Below are positions 1 to 8,367 of a DNA stretch of 64,000 nucleotides, piece by piece. The stretch comes from Fodinibius sp. Rm-B-1B1-1 (GTDB lineage: Bacteria; Bacteroidota; Rhodothermia; Balneolales; Balneolaceae). The notes under the pieces were generated by a model. That model ran no database searches, was not told the origin of the DNA, and saw only the letters and a program-made list of their open reading frames with translations. A program made the translations under genes and the position numbers. How positions within the stretch are numbered: position 1 is the first letter of the stretch; each line of letters starts with the position of its first letter. The stretch spans positions 1,240,001 through 1,304,000 of the forward strand of contig NZ_JBCFYD010000002.1 of NCBI RefSeq assembly GCF_038594945.1, read 5' to 3'.

Positions 1-607
1 CCAGGTATTTGCCTAATACCCGAACCTCTTCAAATTCCCCGGGCTCAATAATAATATCATCATGGTCAGGATTGGCCGGTTCCAAGCGAACGCCATTCTT
101 TCTGACATGAGCTCGTTTTAGTGTCGTATCCCCGTTATATAATACCGCTCCTACGTCTCCATCTCGGAGTTCTGTTTTTGACAGAATGACCTTGTCCCCT
201 GTAGAGATACCTAAACCTTTCATGCTGTCGCCTTTCACTCGAAGCCCAAATACATTCGAGGCATTGGGAAAGAAATCACCAATGGTAATTTCTCCTAAAT
301 CCGCTTCTATGGCTTCTTCCATCGTACCCGCAGTTATCTCACCTAAGATTGGTATTGAACGGCTCACCTGTTCCTCATCCCGGGCCATCCAAACATCAGT
401 CGGATTGGTAAAGGTATAATTGCCTTGGCTATCCTTTTTAAGAAATTGCTTACTTACCAGTGCATTGTAGTACTGGGTTACGCTGTTTTCTGAGCTAAAA
501 CCAAGCCGGTCGGCCAGCTCTTTGTAGGTTGGCCAACGAAAGTGCTTACGGACATAGGCGATCAGCGTATCGTAAAACTGTTGTTGTTTATTGGTAAGGT
601 CAGCCAT
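1..607 (-). CDS. lexA: LexA-family SOS repressor (3' end off the window)
   Basis: Read from the minus strand, 202 codons are present before the left edge, and only a few C-terminal residues should be missing. LexA represses DNA-damage response genes and inactivates itself by RecA-stimulated cleavage. The N-terminal winged helix (about residues 1-65) includes the stretch LADRLGFSSENSV, which resembles the LexA recognition region. The Ala-Gly cleavage site is A93-G94 (ITAGT). The S24 catalytic pair is visible as Ser128 (KGDSMKG) and Lys164 (TTLKRA). The start is the ATG at 607; an in-frame stop lies just upstream, so no earlier start exists. No Shine-Dalgarno sequence is seen, because a palindrome fills that space. 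A prophage CI-like S24 repressor is an alternative, but length and domain order fit LexA best. Confidence 0.88.
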   Translation of the reverse strand, partial: MADLTNKQQQFYDTLIAYVRKHFRWPTYKELADRLGFSSENSVTQYYNALVSKQFLKKDSQGNYTFTNPTDVWMARDEEQVSRSIPILGEITAGTMEEAIEADLGEITIGDFFPNASNVFGLRVKGDSMKGLGISTGDKVILSKTELRDGDVGAVLYNGDTTLKRAHVRKNGVRLEPANPDHDDIIIEPGEFEEVRVLGKYL

Positions 608-611
608 AGCT

Positions 612-635
612 ATTTATGTGTGTTCACACATAAAT
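612..635. promoter_or_regulatory. Perfect palindrome before lexA, candidate LexA operator
   Basis: ATTTATGTGTG, two bases, then its exact reverse complement CACACATAAAT: 11-bp arms with a 2-nt centre. It ends 4 nt before the lexA ATG. On the lexA strand the centre reads GTGTGAACACAC. LexA genes are usually autoregulated, so an operator here is expected. The sequence match to a known Bacteroidota SOS box is not established; this is inference from position and symmetry. Confidence 0.65.
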
Positions 636-782
636 TAACCTAAAGGAAAAAGAAATAAAAGTTTACTGGTTCCCCTATAAAAATTGGAAAAAGTGAAATT
701 AAATAGAATATGGTAGCTTAAATCAGATTATATTAACCGGAATTTTAATTCACTTAAATAAAAGTAACTCAATCTGACTACC

Positions 783-977
783 TTGAATACCAAAACAAAA
801 AATAATTCTCAACAAGTTGAAGAGGCTTTAAAAAACACGATCATAGGCTTGGACAATGTACTCAAAATTATTGCCGAGGATCCATCTATGGAGTGGTTGG
901 TTAATGAAATTATGTATGACATGAACCATCTGGATGAATCCATTCAAAAATTGAAAGAAAAAGCTTCTTTCAGTTAA
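783..977 (+). CDS. Small hypothetical protein (64 aa)
   Basis: I do not recognise this protein. It reads as a soluble, mostly helical, acidic-lysine-rich polypeptide with regularly spaced hydrophobics, such as IIGLDNVLKII and WLVNEIMYDM, and no membrane segment or Cys/His cluster. The only full-length start is a TTG at 783, with no clear ribosome binding site. A strong hairpin lies 27 nt after the stop. It sits between the LexA-like gene and the integrase in the region that may belong to an integrated element, so it could be a small element-encoded regulator. That role is a guess from context only. Confidence 0.45.
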   Translation: MNTKTKNNSQQVEEALKNTIIGLDNVLKIIAEDPSMEWLVNEIMYDMNHLDESIQKLKEKASFS

Positions 978-1004
978 TTAACCTTTTTTTTAGAAAGAAG
1001 GATT

Positions 1005-1042
1005 AAAACTCCCTATGTATAAACTATCATAGGGAGTTTTAT
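1005..1042. terminator. Bidirectional hairpin terminator
   Basis: A perfect 13-bp stem (AAAACTCCCTATG at 1005-1017 with CATAGGGAGTTTT at 1028-1040) encloses a 10-nt loop. A-rich and T-rich flanks on both strands let it end both the small rightward ORF and the leftward integrase gene, whose stop is at 1046. Confidence 0.85.
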
Positions 1043-1045
1043 ATT

Positions 1046-2173
1046 TTATAATAAACCAGCGGTTTCTCGAAAGCTTAATGAATCCGTATGGTCATAAAAT
1101 TCTGAGGTAACCTTGGTACTTGAATGCCCCATTAGCTTGCTTACTGCATACATTTCTCCTCCTTTTTCAAGCGTATGGGTTGCAAATGAATGGCGCAGGC
1201 AATGAAATTTCAACTCATCCGGAAGACCTATTTTCCGCATTGTTCGCCTAAATTTTTGCTGGATACTTCGCAGTGAATATTGCCCATGCCCCCGCTCTTT
1301 CGGAAGCACGTAACAGCTATTCTTTGTTTTGCCTTTATAATACTTCGGGGCTTTCTTCATTTTCTTGTTCAGTGTAAGCTCAAATATCTTGATGATATTA
1401 AATGGTTTTTTCTCTAACGGAACCAAACGTCCCTTATCGGTTTTGGTAATCTCCGGTGGAATATCAATATAGCGCTCCTCAAAATTGATCATATTCCATT
1501 TTAGCTGATTCATTTCACCAATACGCATTCCAGTGAAATATCCCAGGCGGATCACCAATCCAATTAATTTTCCCTCAGTATGTTTGAGTAATTTTTGTAT
1601 TTCTGTATTGGTAAATGCCCGTTTTGTTTTTTTAGTATTATATAAAATATCCTTCCCTTCGTAAGGGTTTTTTATCAAGAAATCATAGTCTTCAGCCCAA
1701 GAGAAGCAAGCTTTTATTGATCGCAATTCAAGATCAATGGTCGTTTTTTCTACTTGGTCTTTATTCAAGCGATAAAGTTTATACTTAGATATTAATTGCC
1801 GGTCATATTCATCTAAAGGTAAATCTCCACAAATACGAAGCAAGTGGTTAAAAGCAAGTTTATAACGATCATAGGTTGATTCGGCCCTACTGCTTCGAAG
1901 ATCCGGTAAATAATACTCGTCAAGATAAGTAGAAAAAAGCGGGGCTTTCTCTTTTTCCTGCTGATGTTGCCGATGATTTTTAAAGTGATCCAATACCAAT
2001 TCTATCCCTTTTTCTTCTGCTTGCTTGTGAGCCTGCTCTCGCTTTTTCTTCGACGCACCTTTAGGATAGCTTACGCCTGTAGACCGACGAATTCGATCAC
2101 CATTTTCATCTTCAAAAAAGATGTATAGTCGGTTTTTGTCGTATCGTTGCAACGGGTAAATAGAAAAGTCCAT
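1046..2173 (-). CDS. Tyrosine recombinase/phage-type integrase
   Basis: This 375-aa site-specific recombinase should cut and rejoin DNA at an attachment site to insert or excise a mobile element. The N-terminal part (residues 1-75) is a basic arm-type domain. Residues 80-180 form the SAM-like core-binding domain, and residues 185-370 the catalytic domain. The full catalytic set is visible: Arg217 (TGMRIGE), a Lys near 244-247 (TKTDKG), His324 and Arg327 (HCLRH), His350 (LMGH) and the nucleophile Tyr360 (SEFYDH). It therefore looks intact. The orphan tRNA-Leu half and the tandem repeats lie directly upstream, as expected when int sits beside its att site. Whether a whole element survives to the left cannot be seen here. 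Confidence 0.93.
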   Translation of the reverse strand: MDFSIYPLQRYDKNRLYIFFEDENGDRIRRSTGVSYPKGASKKKREQAHKQAEEKGIELVLDHFKNHRQHQQEKEKAPLFSTYLDEYYLPDLRSSRAESTYDRYKLAFNHLLRICGDLPLDEYDRQLISKYKLYRLNKDQVEKTTIDLELRSIKACFSWAEDYDFLIKNPYEGKDILYNTKKTKRAFTNTEIQKLLKHTEGKLIGLVIRLGYFTGMRIGEMNQLKWNMINFEERYIDIPPEITKTDKGRLVPLEKKPFNIIKIFELTLNKKMKKAPKYYKGKTKNSCYVLPKERGHGQYSLRSIQQKFRRTMRKIGLPDELKFHCLRHSFATHTLEKGGEMYAVSKLMGHSSTKVTSEFYDHTDSLSFRETAGLL

Positions 2174-2298
2174 AATAAACCTCCATTTAGTTTTAATTGT
2201 AATGGAAGGCTAAAATGAGAATACTCCTTAGATTGGCTCTGGATAGTAAAAAACTTTTATAATCCAGTTATTAGAAGTACGCTTTGAGGGGGTAAATC

Positions 2299-2320
2299 TG
2301 GTGTCTAAATGGTGTCTAAA
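2299..2320. repeat. 11-bp tandem direct repeat near the att site
   Basis: TGGTGTCTAAA occurs twice back to back (2299-2309 and 2310-2320), between the integrase start and the tRNA fragment. Short direct repeats in this position are typical arm-type binding sites for tyrosine recombinases. That role is inferred from position. Confidence 0.55.
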
Positions 2321-2361
2321 ATTGAATAATCAGCCTTTGCATCATTTGAGGAGGGGTTTTC

Positions 2362-2405
2362 CCGGATTTTGAATCCGGCGCGTCTACCAATTCCGCCACT
2401 CGGGC
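2362..2405 (-). pseudogene. 5' half of tRNA-Leu(CAA), truncated after the anticodon arm
   Basis: The minus strand shows a Leu-type 5' acceptor strand GCCCGAG (2405-2399), a D arm with AATTGGTAGAC, and a complete anticodon arm: 5-bp stem CCGGA/TCCGG around loop TTCAAAA, anticodon CAA. Beyond 2362 the sequence turns into unrelated DNA. No variable arm, T arm or matching CTCGGGC acceptor strand follows in the next kilobase. It is therefore a half gene, not a functional tRNA. Its position upstream of the integrase suggests a recombination junction inside a tRNA-Leu gene. Confidence 0.85.
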
Positions 2406-2492
2406 ATTTATTTTTGAGAAACTGAATATAACAGATAAGCTGCTATTTCTACAACCGAAATTACACTTTTTTAGGATCAACTGTGAATGTTC

Positions 2493-2888
2493 TTATGCGC
2501 TTCTTACTTGCCTGTTTAACAAGCTATGGATTGTATTTTTTAAGAAATGATGCTTGAATGGTTTTTGGATAAAACCGGCCGCACCTACCCTTCGTACTTT
2601 TTCCTGAATGGTGGAAGGGGGTTTAGACGAAACCAAAAGACAGGGAACTTGTTTAAGATCCCCCCTACTCTTAATCTTTTGAACTAATTCAAATCCATTC
2701 AGCATAGGCATATCAATATCAGAGATAATTAAATCTGGGTCCTCATCAGTTAATCTATTTAACAATTTTTGTGCTGTTACAAATGCCTTTACCTGATATC
2801 CTTCATTTCGCAATACCTTTTTCAATAATACTAACTGTACTTCAGAATCATCGACGATAAATATTTTTGGAGGATATTCCCGCTTCAT
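2493..2888 (-). CDS. Stand-alone response regulator receiver protein
   Basis: This 131-aa protein is a single CheY-like receiver domain with no output domain. The acidic pair Asp13-Asp14 (IVDDS), phospho-acceptor Asp57 (SDIDMP), switch Ser87/88 (VSSKP) and Lys109 (QKPF) are all present, so it should accept phosphate from a histidine kinase. No kinase lies in the window. It is divergent from a second single-domain receiver at 3142. The short C-terminus ends in a basic tail. The target is unknown; motility, gliding or polysaccharide control are common roles for such proteins. Confidence 0.9.
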   Translation of the reverse strand: MKREYPPKIFIVDDSEVQLVLLKKVLRNEGYQVKAFVTAQKLLNRLTDEDPDLIISDIDMPMLNGFELVQKIKSRGDLKQVPCLLVSSKPPSTIQEKVRRVGAAGFIQKPFKHHFLKNTIHSLLNRQVRSA

Positions 2889-3141
2889 TTTAAAAGAGGA
2901 TAATACTTTTTATAGGGGTTTTGGATATGTTTTCAATCCTTTACAAAATACGACTTTTGTCCCTACTGATCGCTTAAGTTTTGTTAATTAAGTGTTTTTT
3001 AATGCGGCGAAATTGCTCACTCAATCTGTAAAAACCCACTGAAAAAATCTTAAAAATAAAATCAGGGAAATTGTATAATTAATACTAATTTTACATACTC
3101 ATGTGAGGCATTATATCCCATTTGCAGAAATTCAATTTATT

Positions 3142-3534
3142 ATGGAAACGGACCAAACTTCAAAAAAAGTATTAATTGTTGAGGATGATAATATTCAGCA
3201 GATTATCCTTGAACGATTTATCAACCAAATGGGACACACGGTTATTGGATCCAGCTCAAAGGGAGCCCAGGCTATCGAGTCTGCCCTACGCATTGGGGCG
3301 GTCGATATTATTCTCATGGATATTAATCTTGCCGATGAAATTGATGGTATAGAAGCTGCTAAAGAGATTAAGAAACACCGCAATGTCAAATTAGTGTATA
3401 TCACCTCTTCGGATGATCCAAACCACCTCCAACGGGCCAATCAAACTAATTACGTTGATTATTTAAAAAAGCCTCTGTCAAAGGAAAATCTCGAGAGTGC
3501 TTTTCTTAAAGCTTTCCCTACAACCGCCTCGTAA
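3142..3534 (+). CDS. Stand-alone response regulator receiver protein
   Basis: This is a single receiver domain of about 130 aa. The acidic residues Asp15-Asp16 (VEDDN), phospho-acceptor Asp60 (LMDINL), Thr88 (YITSS) and Lys110 (LKKPL) are in place. I prefer the ATG at 3142 (METDQT), because the 13 residues gained from the in-frame start at 3103 lie before the first beta strand and look non-coding. It is divergent from the receiver gene at 2493-2888 and separated from it by about 250 nt of AT-rich DNA likely to hold both promoters. No output domain or partner kinase is adjacent, so the pathway is unknown. Confidence 0.9.
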   Translation: METDQTSKKVLIVEDDNIQQIILERFINQMGHTVIGSSSKGAQAIESALRIGAVDIILMDINLADEIDGIEAAKEIKKHRNVKLVYITSSDDPNHLQRANQTNYVDYLKKPLSKENLESAFLKAFPTTAS

Positions 3535-3552
3535 CATTTATTACAAAATTCT

Positions 3553-3582
3553 AACCCCTATTCCCCATTATTAGGGGTTTTT
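3553..3582 (+). terminator. Hairpin terminator after receiver gene
   Basis: AACCCCTA (3553-3560) pairs with TAGGGGTT (3572-3579), followed by a T run. It lies 19 nt after the stop of the receiver gene. Confidence 0.75.
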
Positions 3583-3645
3583 AATTAGTGGTTTAGCTGC
3601 GAATTTTCGAAAATAGAATTTCACGGCTAACAAACTATTCATGTT

Positions 3646-5247
3646 ATGAAAGTATCAGAGGCTTTTTTAGTAAATACAAAAAATTTCGAGTCCATCGTTG
3701 AAACGCTGGCAAATTATCATGCTGAGGATATTACTATCAACAGCGATTTGTTAGAACGCTTGTCTTATTCTGACCCAAATGATCTGCTGGTTATTCGGAT
3801 TCTTAAAGACTTTTCTATTATTGACAATGATGGCAAACCGTCCAAATATTTCGAGGAATTTCAACATCCCGAAACAACAAAAGTGGCTTTAGCCAAGGGA
3901 CTTTTAAATGCCTATGAAGGTATTTTTGCCCAGCATCCCAATATCCACCAACGGTCACTTAAAGAAATTAAGGAAGTTTTTGATGCTCACTTCAAGGGCA
4001 ATAAAACTGATCTTATTATCAAGTACATTTCTGGAACTTTCGAAAAAATTGTTTCCTTCGTAGGCCCTTCCACAATTGACAAGGTGCTTACTACAAATGC
4101 TGATGAGGAGTACAAATCAGAAACGGTTATGGCCGAAAACTCTCAACTTACCTCAAATGGTTCAAAAAACGATTCGGTAGAGAAAGACAATACGTTTATA
4201 TCTCCCGAGGAAATCAGTGATAACAATATTGATGATTTTCTTAATTACTTTGAGGAATCTGACTCTGATGAACAGGAGAACTCAAAAATAGAAGATGAGG
4301 AGTCCCAAACCACTGATAATTCCTCCATACAGGAATTTGCGAATAGTAGTGAAGACTCTCCTCTTAATATGACCAAGAATGGTAAAGATGAAATAACGCA
4401 ACAAAATGATACCGAAACAACGTCTGACCAACATAACGAGAATTCTGAGGAGGATAATATCTTTGATTTTGAAGATGATGAACAATTACCAACCGATAAT
4501 AAATCAGCTTCAACATCAGCTGACGATGAAAACAATACCGACATTGATCCCACTGATTTAGAAGTACCCATGTCTGAGGCTACCAAACCAACCAGTTCTA
4601 TGCCAAATCTATCTAAAGAACACCAATTTGTACAAAAGGCATTAATTCGAAAGTCTGATCTTCTTCATAAAATGAAGCGCTGGGAAGAGCTTATACCCAC
4701 GCTTGAAGATATCATCAACCGATATGATAACAAGCAAACCGACTTTAAGGAGGCTGTTGAACGCGCTATCATCCGTCGGGCTATTGCACTACTGAAACTC
4801 GGCAAAAATGACGAAGCTCTTTCAGCTTTAACGACGGTGATCAATCGTTTTAAAGACTCCGAGAATACTGAATTTTATGAGCAGGCATCACGAGCTATGC
4901 TTTATAAAGTCAATATCCTGGAAAATAAAAACGCTTCATCTGATGAATTGCTTCCATTATACAATACGGTGATCGACAGAATGGATACCAGTTCTGATAA
5001 GATGCTGCAAGAAAAACTTAACCTTATTCATTGCAAACGATTTGACTTGCTCATCAATGAGAAAGAAGATGCTATTGTGTTGGATGCCAGCAAAAAACTT
5101 ATCAAGCGTTTTAAAGACTCCGAAAATCATCAAGATTACCTGCAAAAAGCCATGATTATCAGAGCCGAAACACTTGATAATATGGGCGAAGACGAAGCTG
5201 CTTTACAGGCCTATGATGAGTTTTTAAACAGGTTCGGAAATCTGTAA
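3646..5247 (+). CDS. DUF5343-like protein with acidic linker and TPR-like C-terminus
   Basis: This 533-aa protein has three parts. Residues 1-140 resemble the DUF5343 family: a short winged-helix-like segment with LKDFSIIDNDGKPSKYFEEF, then a helical stretch. Residues 150-320 are a low-complexity linker very rich in Asp, Glu, Ser, Asn and Thr, probably disordered. Residues 325-533 contain helical repeats of TPR type, in which the phrase INRFKDSEN/IKRFKDSEN recurs at about 100-residue intervals with alternating A/L/Y positions. There is no signal peptide or membrane segment, so it should be cytoplasmic. The function is unknown; a scaffold or adaptor role is possible. It stands alone between two terminators. 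Confidence 0.75.
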   Translation: MKVSEAFLVNTKNFESIVETLANYHAEDITINSDLLERLSYSDPNDLLVIRILKDFSIIDNDGKPSKYFEEFQHPETTKVALAKGLLNAYEGIFAQHPNIHQRSLKEIKEVFDAHFKGNKTDLIIKYISGTFEKIVSFVGPSTIDKVLTTNADEEYKSETVMAENSQLTSNGSKNDSVEKDNTFISPEEISDNNIDDFLNYFEESDSDEQENSKIEDEESQTTDNSSIQEFANSSEDSPLNMTKNGKDEITQQNDTETTSDQHNENSEEDNIFDFEDDEQLPTDNKSASTSADDENNTDIDPTDLEVPMSEATKPTSSMPNLSKEHQFVQKALIRKSDLLHKMKRWEELIPTLEDIINRYDNKQTDFKEAVERAIIRRAIALLKLGKNDEALSALTTVINRFKDSENTEFYEQASRAMLYKVNILENKNASSDELLPLYNTVIDRMDTSSDKMLQEKLNLIHCKRFDLLINEKEDAIVLDASKKLIKRFKDSENHQDYLQKAMIIRAETLDNMGEDEAALQAYDEFLNRFGNL

Positions 5248-5272
5248 TCCTATTTTTTGCTTCAAGCGCACT

Positions 5273-5307
5273 AAAGGCGATGTGTTAACCCACATCGCCT
5301 TTTTTTA
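5273..5307 (+). terminator. Hairpin terminator after the DUF5343/TPR gene
   Basis: AAAGGCGATGTG (5273-5284), loop TTAACC, then CACATCGCCTTT (5291-5302) followed by more T. A 12-bp perfect stem 26 nt after the stop codon makes a strong intrinsic terminator. Confidence 0.9.
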
Positions 5308-5391
5308 TTTGCATCCATTTTAGATATCCTAAGCCTCATATATCTTCTCAGTGCATGGATATCATTTACTCAAATTCTTTTTCTTTGATTT

Positions 5392-6564
5392 ATGGATATA
5401 GATAAGCTTCGTAAAGAGACCCCCGGCACCAAAAATGTACTTCACTTTAACAATGCCGGAGCTTCATTAATGCCAAGATCTGTTTCTGATGCCGTAATTA
5501 ATTATCAGCGAGAGGAATCCCTATGGGGCGGCTATGAAACGGCTAATAAATATCGCCAGTCAATTAATGAAACCTATGATGTTATTGCCAATTTCATTAA
5601 TGCTAAACCTACCGAAATAGCTCTTATTGAAAATGCTACGGTAGCCTGGAATATGGCTTTTTGGGCAATCGATTTTTGTGAAGGCGACCGCATTTTGACC
5701 TCAAAGGCAGAATATGCCAGCAACTATATCTCTTATCTAAAACTCAAAAAAGAAGTGAGCGTTAAGGTTGAAGTCATCCCCAGTGATAACGCTGGACAAA
5801 CCTCAGTAGAAGCGCTCGAACAATTAATGGATGATCGGGTAAAATTAATCAGCATAACACATATTCCTACCAACAGTGGGTTGGTCAATCCCATTGAAGA
5901 GATTGGGGAAATTGCCCATAGTTACAGTTGTTTATATTTGGTAGATGCCTGCCAATCAGTAGGCCAATATCCCATCAACGTACAGAAAATTGGCTGCGAT
6001 ATGCTTTCAGCTACGGGACGCAAATACCTTCGCGGACCACGCGGTACCGGCTTTTTATATGTAAATAAAGATGTTTTAGCTGACCTTACCCCTCCTTTTG
6101 TTGATCTGCATGCAGCTGAGTGGACTTCATCAGGCGACTATAAAATCAGAAATGATGCCCGGCGATTTGAAAATTGGGAAATGAATTATGCAGGAATATT
6201 GGGATTGAAAGAAGCGGTATCATATGCTAATACTATCGGCATTACATCCATCTGGAACCGAATTGTGGGGCTTGCTGAGGAGCTTCGAACAAAACTTATT
6301 GAATTGCCTAACGTCACGGTTCAAGACATCGGTAAAACCAAAGGGGGACTTGTTACCTTCACCGTTGATGGGCATTCAACTAATGAAATCCAAAAAGAGC
6401 TGCACAAAAAAGGAATTAATATAAGCACATCATCAATCAAAAGTACGCGCCTGGATATGGAAGAACGTAATCTTACCGAAGTTGTAAGAGCTTCTATCCA
6501 CTATTATAACACAAGGCAAGAAATTGAGCAGTTCATTATTACGCTATCAACCATACTTGATTGA
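5392..6564 (+). CDS. Class V aminotransferase-fold PLP enzyme
   Basis: This 390-aa enzyme is of the cysteine desulfurase/isopenicillin N epimerase type. PLP-binding features are Lys211 in the ATGRKYLRGPRGTG motif (Schiff base), Asp185 in LVDACQSVG, and His157 in ITHIPTNSG. The N-terminus FNNAGAS fits the family. The catalytic Cys loop of true IscS/SufS desulfurases is not evident, so the reaction could be a lyase, epimerase or aminotransferase. EgtE-like or Csd-like annotations would be over-reach. The gene is single, 84 nt after the previous terminator, and converges on the ABC transporter gene with only 6 nt between stops. Confidence 0.85.
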   Translation: MDIDKLRKETPGTKNVLHFNNAGASLMPRSVSDAVINYQREESLWGGYETANKYRQSINETYDVIANFINAKPTEIALIENATVAWNMAFWAIDFCEGDRILTSKAEYASNYISYLKLKKEVSVKVEVIPSDNAGQTSVEALEQLMDDRVKLISITHIPTNSGLVNPIEEIGEIAHSYSCLYLVDACQSVGQYPINVQKIGCDMLSATGRKYLRGPRGTGFLYVNKDVLADLTPPFVDLHAAEWTSSGDYKIRNDARRFENWEMNYAGILGLKEAVSYANTIGITSIWNRIVGLAEELRTKLIELPNVTVQDIGKTKGGLVTFTVDGHSTNEIQKELHKKGINISTSSIKSTRLDMEERNLTEVVRASIHYYNTRQEIEQFIITLSTILD

Positions 6565-6570
6565 TAGATA

Positions 6571-8355
6571 CTATTCCTCTTTAACAGCGGGTAGTAATTC
6601 ATCTTTATATTGCAGCTCATAAAGCTTGCGATAGATACCATCTTCTCTATCAACAAGCTGCTTATGTGTACCCCGCTCTCTGATTTCCCCCTTATGCATT
6701 ACCATAATTTTATCGGCTCCCTGAATGGTTGAGAGACGATGAGCAATCACAAGAGATGTACGCCCCTTCATCAACTTCTCAAACGCTTTATTTACAGTTT
6801 CTTCAGTTTCGGAATCCACGCTCGAAGTCGCCTCATCCAAGATAAGAATATTGGGATCGTAGACCATCGCTCGAATAAAACAAATTAACTGGCGCTGTCC
6901 CATCGAAATGGACTTCCCGCGTTCGCTAAGCTCGTAATTAAATCCATTGGGTAGCTTTTTGATAAAGGTATCAGCCCCAATTTCACGCGCCGTTTCTTTT
7001 ACTTCTTTTTTAGAAATATCCGGGTTGCCCAGTGTTATGTTTTCCATAATCGTACCCGAAAACAGAGCATTATCCTGCAGAACCAGAGCAAAGTTAGAAC
7101 GCAATTCTTTTAGCGTTAAATCTCTAATATCTGTTCCATCAAGTTTGATCGCCCCTTCATTGATATCATAATATCTCAGAAGTAAATTAATGATGGTTGA
7201 TTTCCCCGCCCCTGTAGCACCAACAAACGCAATAGTTTCACCAGGCTCTGCTCTAAATGAGACATCTTTCAGTACGGTTTCTTCTTTATTATACCCAAAC
7301 CAAACATTCTCAAACTCAACATAACCTTTCACCTCATCGATGTGTTCTGGTTCATCAGGATCATCAACTTTATTTTCGGTATCGAGCACATTGAAAATAC
7401 GTTCCGAGGATGCCAACGCCGACTGGAGGGTATTGAACTTCTCTGATAATCCCTGAATCGGCCGAAAGAAATCCCGTACATACTGTACAAAAGCCAACAG
7501 AATACCAAAAGTCACCTCCCCCATAAGGGCACGTCCCCCTCCATACCAAATCACCAGTGCCATCGCTAAACTGGCAATAATTTCAACAAGTGGCCAAAAT
7601 ATGGCGAAGTAAAAAATAGTTTCGATATATGCATCGCGATGAGCGGCATTAATATTCTTAAACTTATCTCGCTCCCGCTCTTCTTTGTTAAACAGTTGCA
7701 CAATCGACATACCGTTGATGTGCTCTTGTACAAAAGAGTTTAAGCGAGCTATTTGATCACGGACGTTTAAAAAAGAAACCCGAACCTTAGCTTTAAATAC
7801 AAAAGTAGCATAAAAAAGGATAGGCAGAACCGAGATCGCCACCAGCGAGAGTTCCCAGCTCATACTGAACATAAAATACAGTATAAAGAAGATACGGAAC
7901 ATATCTCCAATAATATTAACCACACCATCGCTAAGCAGATCACTCAGTGCTTCAATATCACTGGTTGTTCGGGTGATAAGTCGACCGATGGGATTTTTAT
8001 CAAAAAACTGCACGTGTAATGACTGTATCTTCTCAAATACAGCATTCCGCAGATTAAAAAGCGTCCCTTGCCCAAACCACCTCGTCAGGTATGTATTGGC
8101 TACGAGTAATAAAAACTCACCAACCAGTGCTCCAACAAGTAGCAAAATAATCCAAAGCAGACCCTGGAAGTCCTTATTACGGATATACTCATCAACGGCA
8201 ATTTGAGTTAATTTTGGACGTACCGTCCCCATGAAGGCCGCACTTAGAGTAAGTACAATGCCCAGTACTACATACCAACGATAGGGTCGAATAAATTGAT
8301 AAAGCCGCCGGAGAAGATCCGAATCGACGGCTTTATCAGTTGTTGAATTGCTCAC
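6571..8355 (-). CDS. ABC exporter half-transporter (catalytic-site partner)
   Basis: This 594-aa protein has an N-terminal six-helix exporter domain (about residues 20-320) and a C-terminal nucleotide-binding domain. Walker A is GATGAGKST, Walker B is ILILDEATSS with the catalytic Glu, and the H-loop is IAHRLST. Its signature is degenerate: ISMGQ instead of LSGGQ. That is the pattern of one half of a heterodimeric exporter such as TM287/288 or BmrCD. The other half (9727-11529) has the complementary defect. The RNase Z gene lies 12 nt upstream in the same leftward unit. The substrate is probably a lipid or drug, but this is not deducible. Confidence 0.92.
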   Translation of the reverse strand: MSNSTTDKAVDSDLLRRLYQFIRPYRWYVVLGIVLTLSAAFMGTVRPKLTQIAVDEYIRNKDFQGLLWIILLLVGALVGEFLLLVANTYLTRWFGQGTLFNLRNAVFEKIQSLHVQFFDKNPIGRLITRTTSDIEALSDLLSDGVVNIIGDMFRIFFILYFMFSMSWELSLVAISVLPILFYATFVFKAKVRVSFLNVRDQIARLNSFVQEHINGMSIVQLFNKEERERDKFKNINAAHRDAYIETIFYFAIFWPLVEIIASLAMALVIWYGGGRALMGEVTFGILLAFVQYVRDFFRPIQGLSEKFNTLQSALASSERIFNVLDTENKVDDPDEPEHIDEVKGYVEFENVWFGYNKEETVLKDVSFRAEPGETIAFVGATGAGKSTIINLLLRYYDINEGAIKLDGTDIRDLTLKELRSNFALVLQDNALFSGTIMENITLGNPDISKKEVKETAREIGADTFIKKLPNGFNYELSERGKSISMGQRQLICFIRAMVYDPNILILDEATSSVDSETEETVNKAFEKLMKGRTSLVIAHRLSTIQGADKIMVMHKGEIRERGTHKQLVDREDGIYRKLYELQYKDELLPAVKEE

Positions 8356-8367
8356 ACTATAAGAAGT

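Noticed and set aside
2362-2405. Group I intron interrupting tRNA-Leu
   Set aside because: The anticodon stem is complete on both sides and no 3' exon (T arm, acceptor strand) is found downstream. Known tRNA-Leu introns split the anticodon loop.
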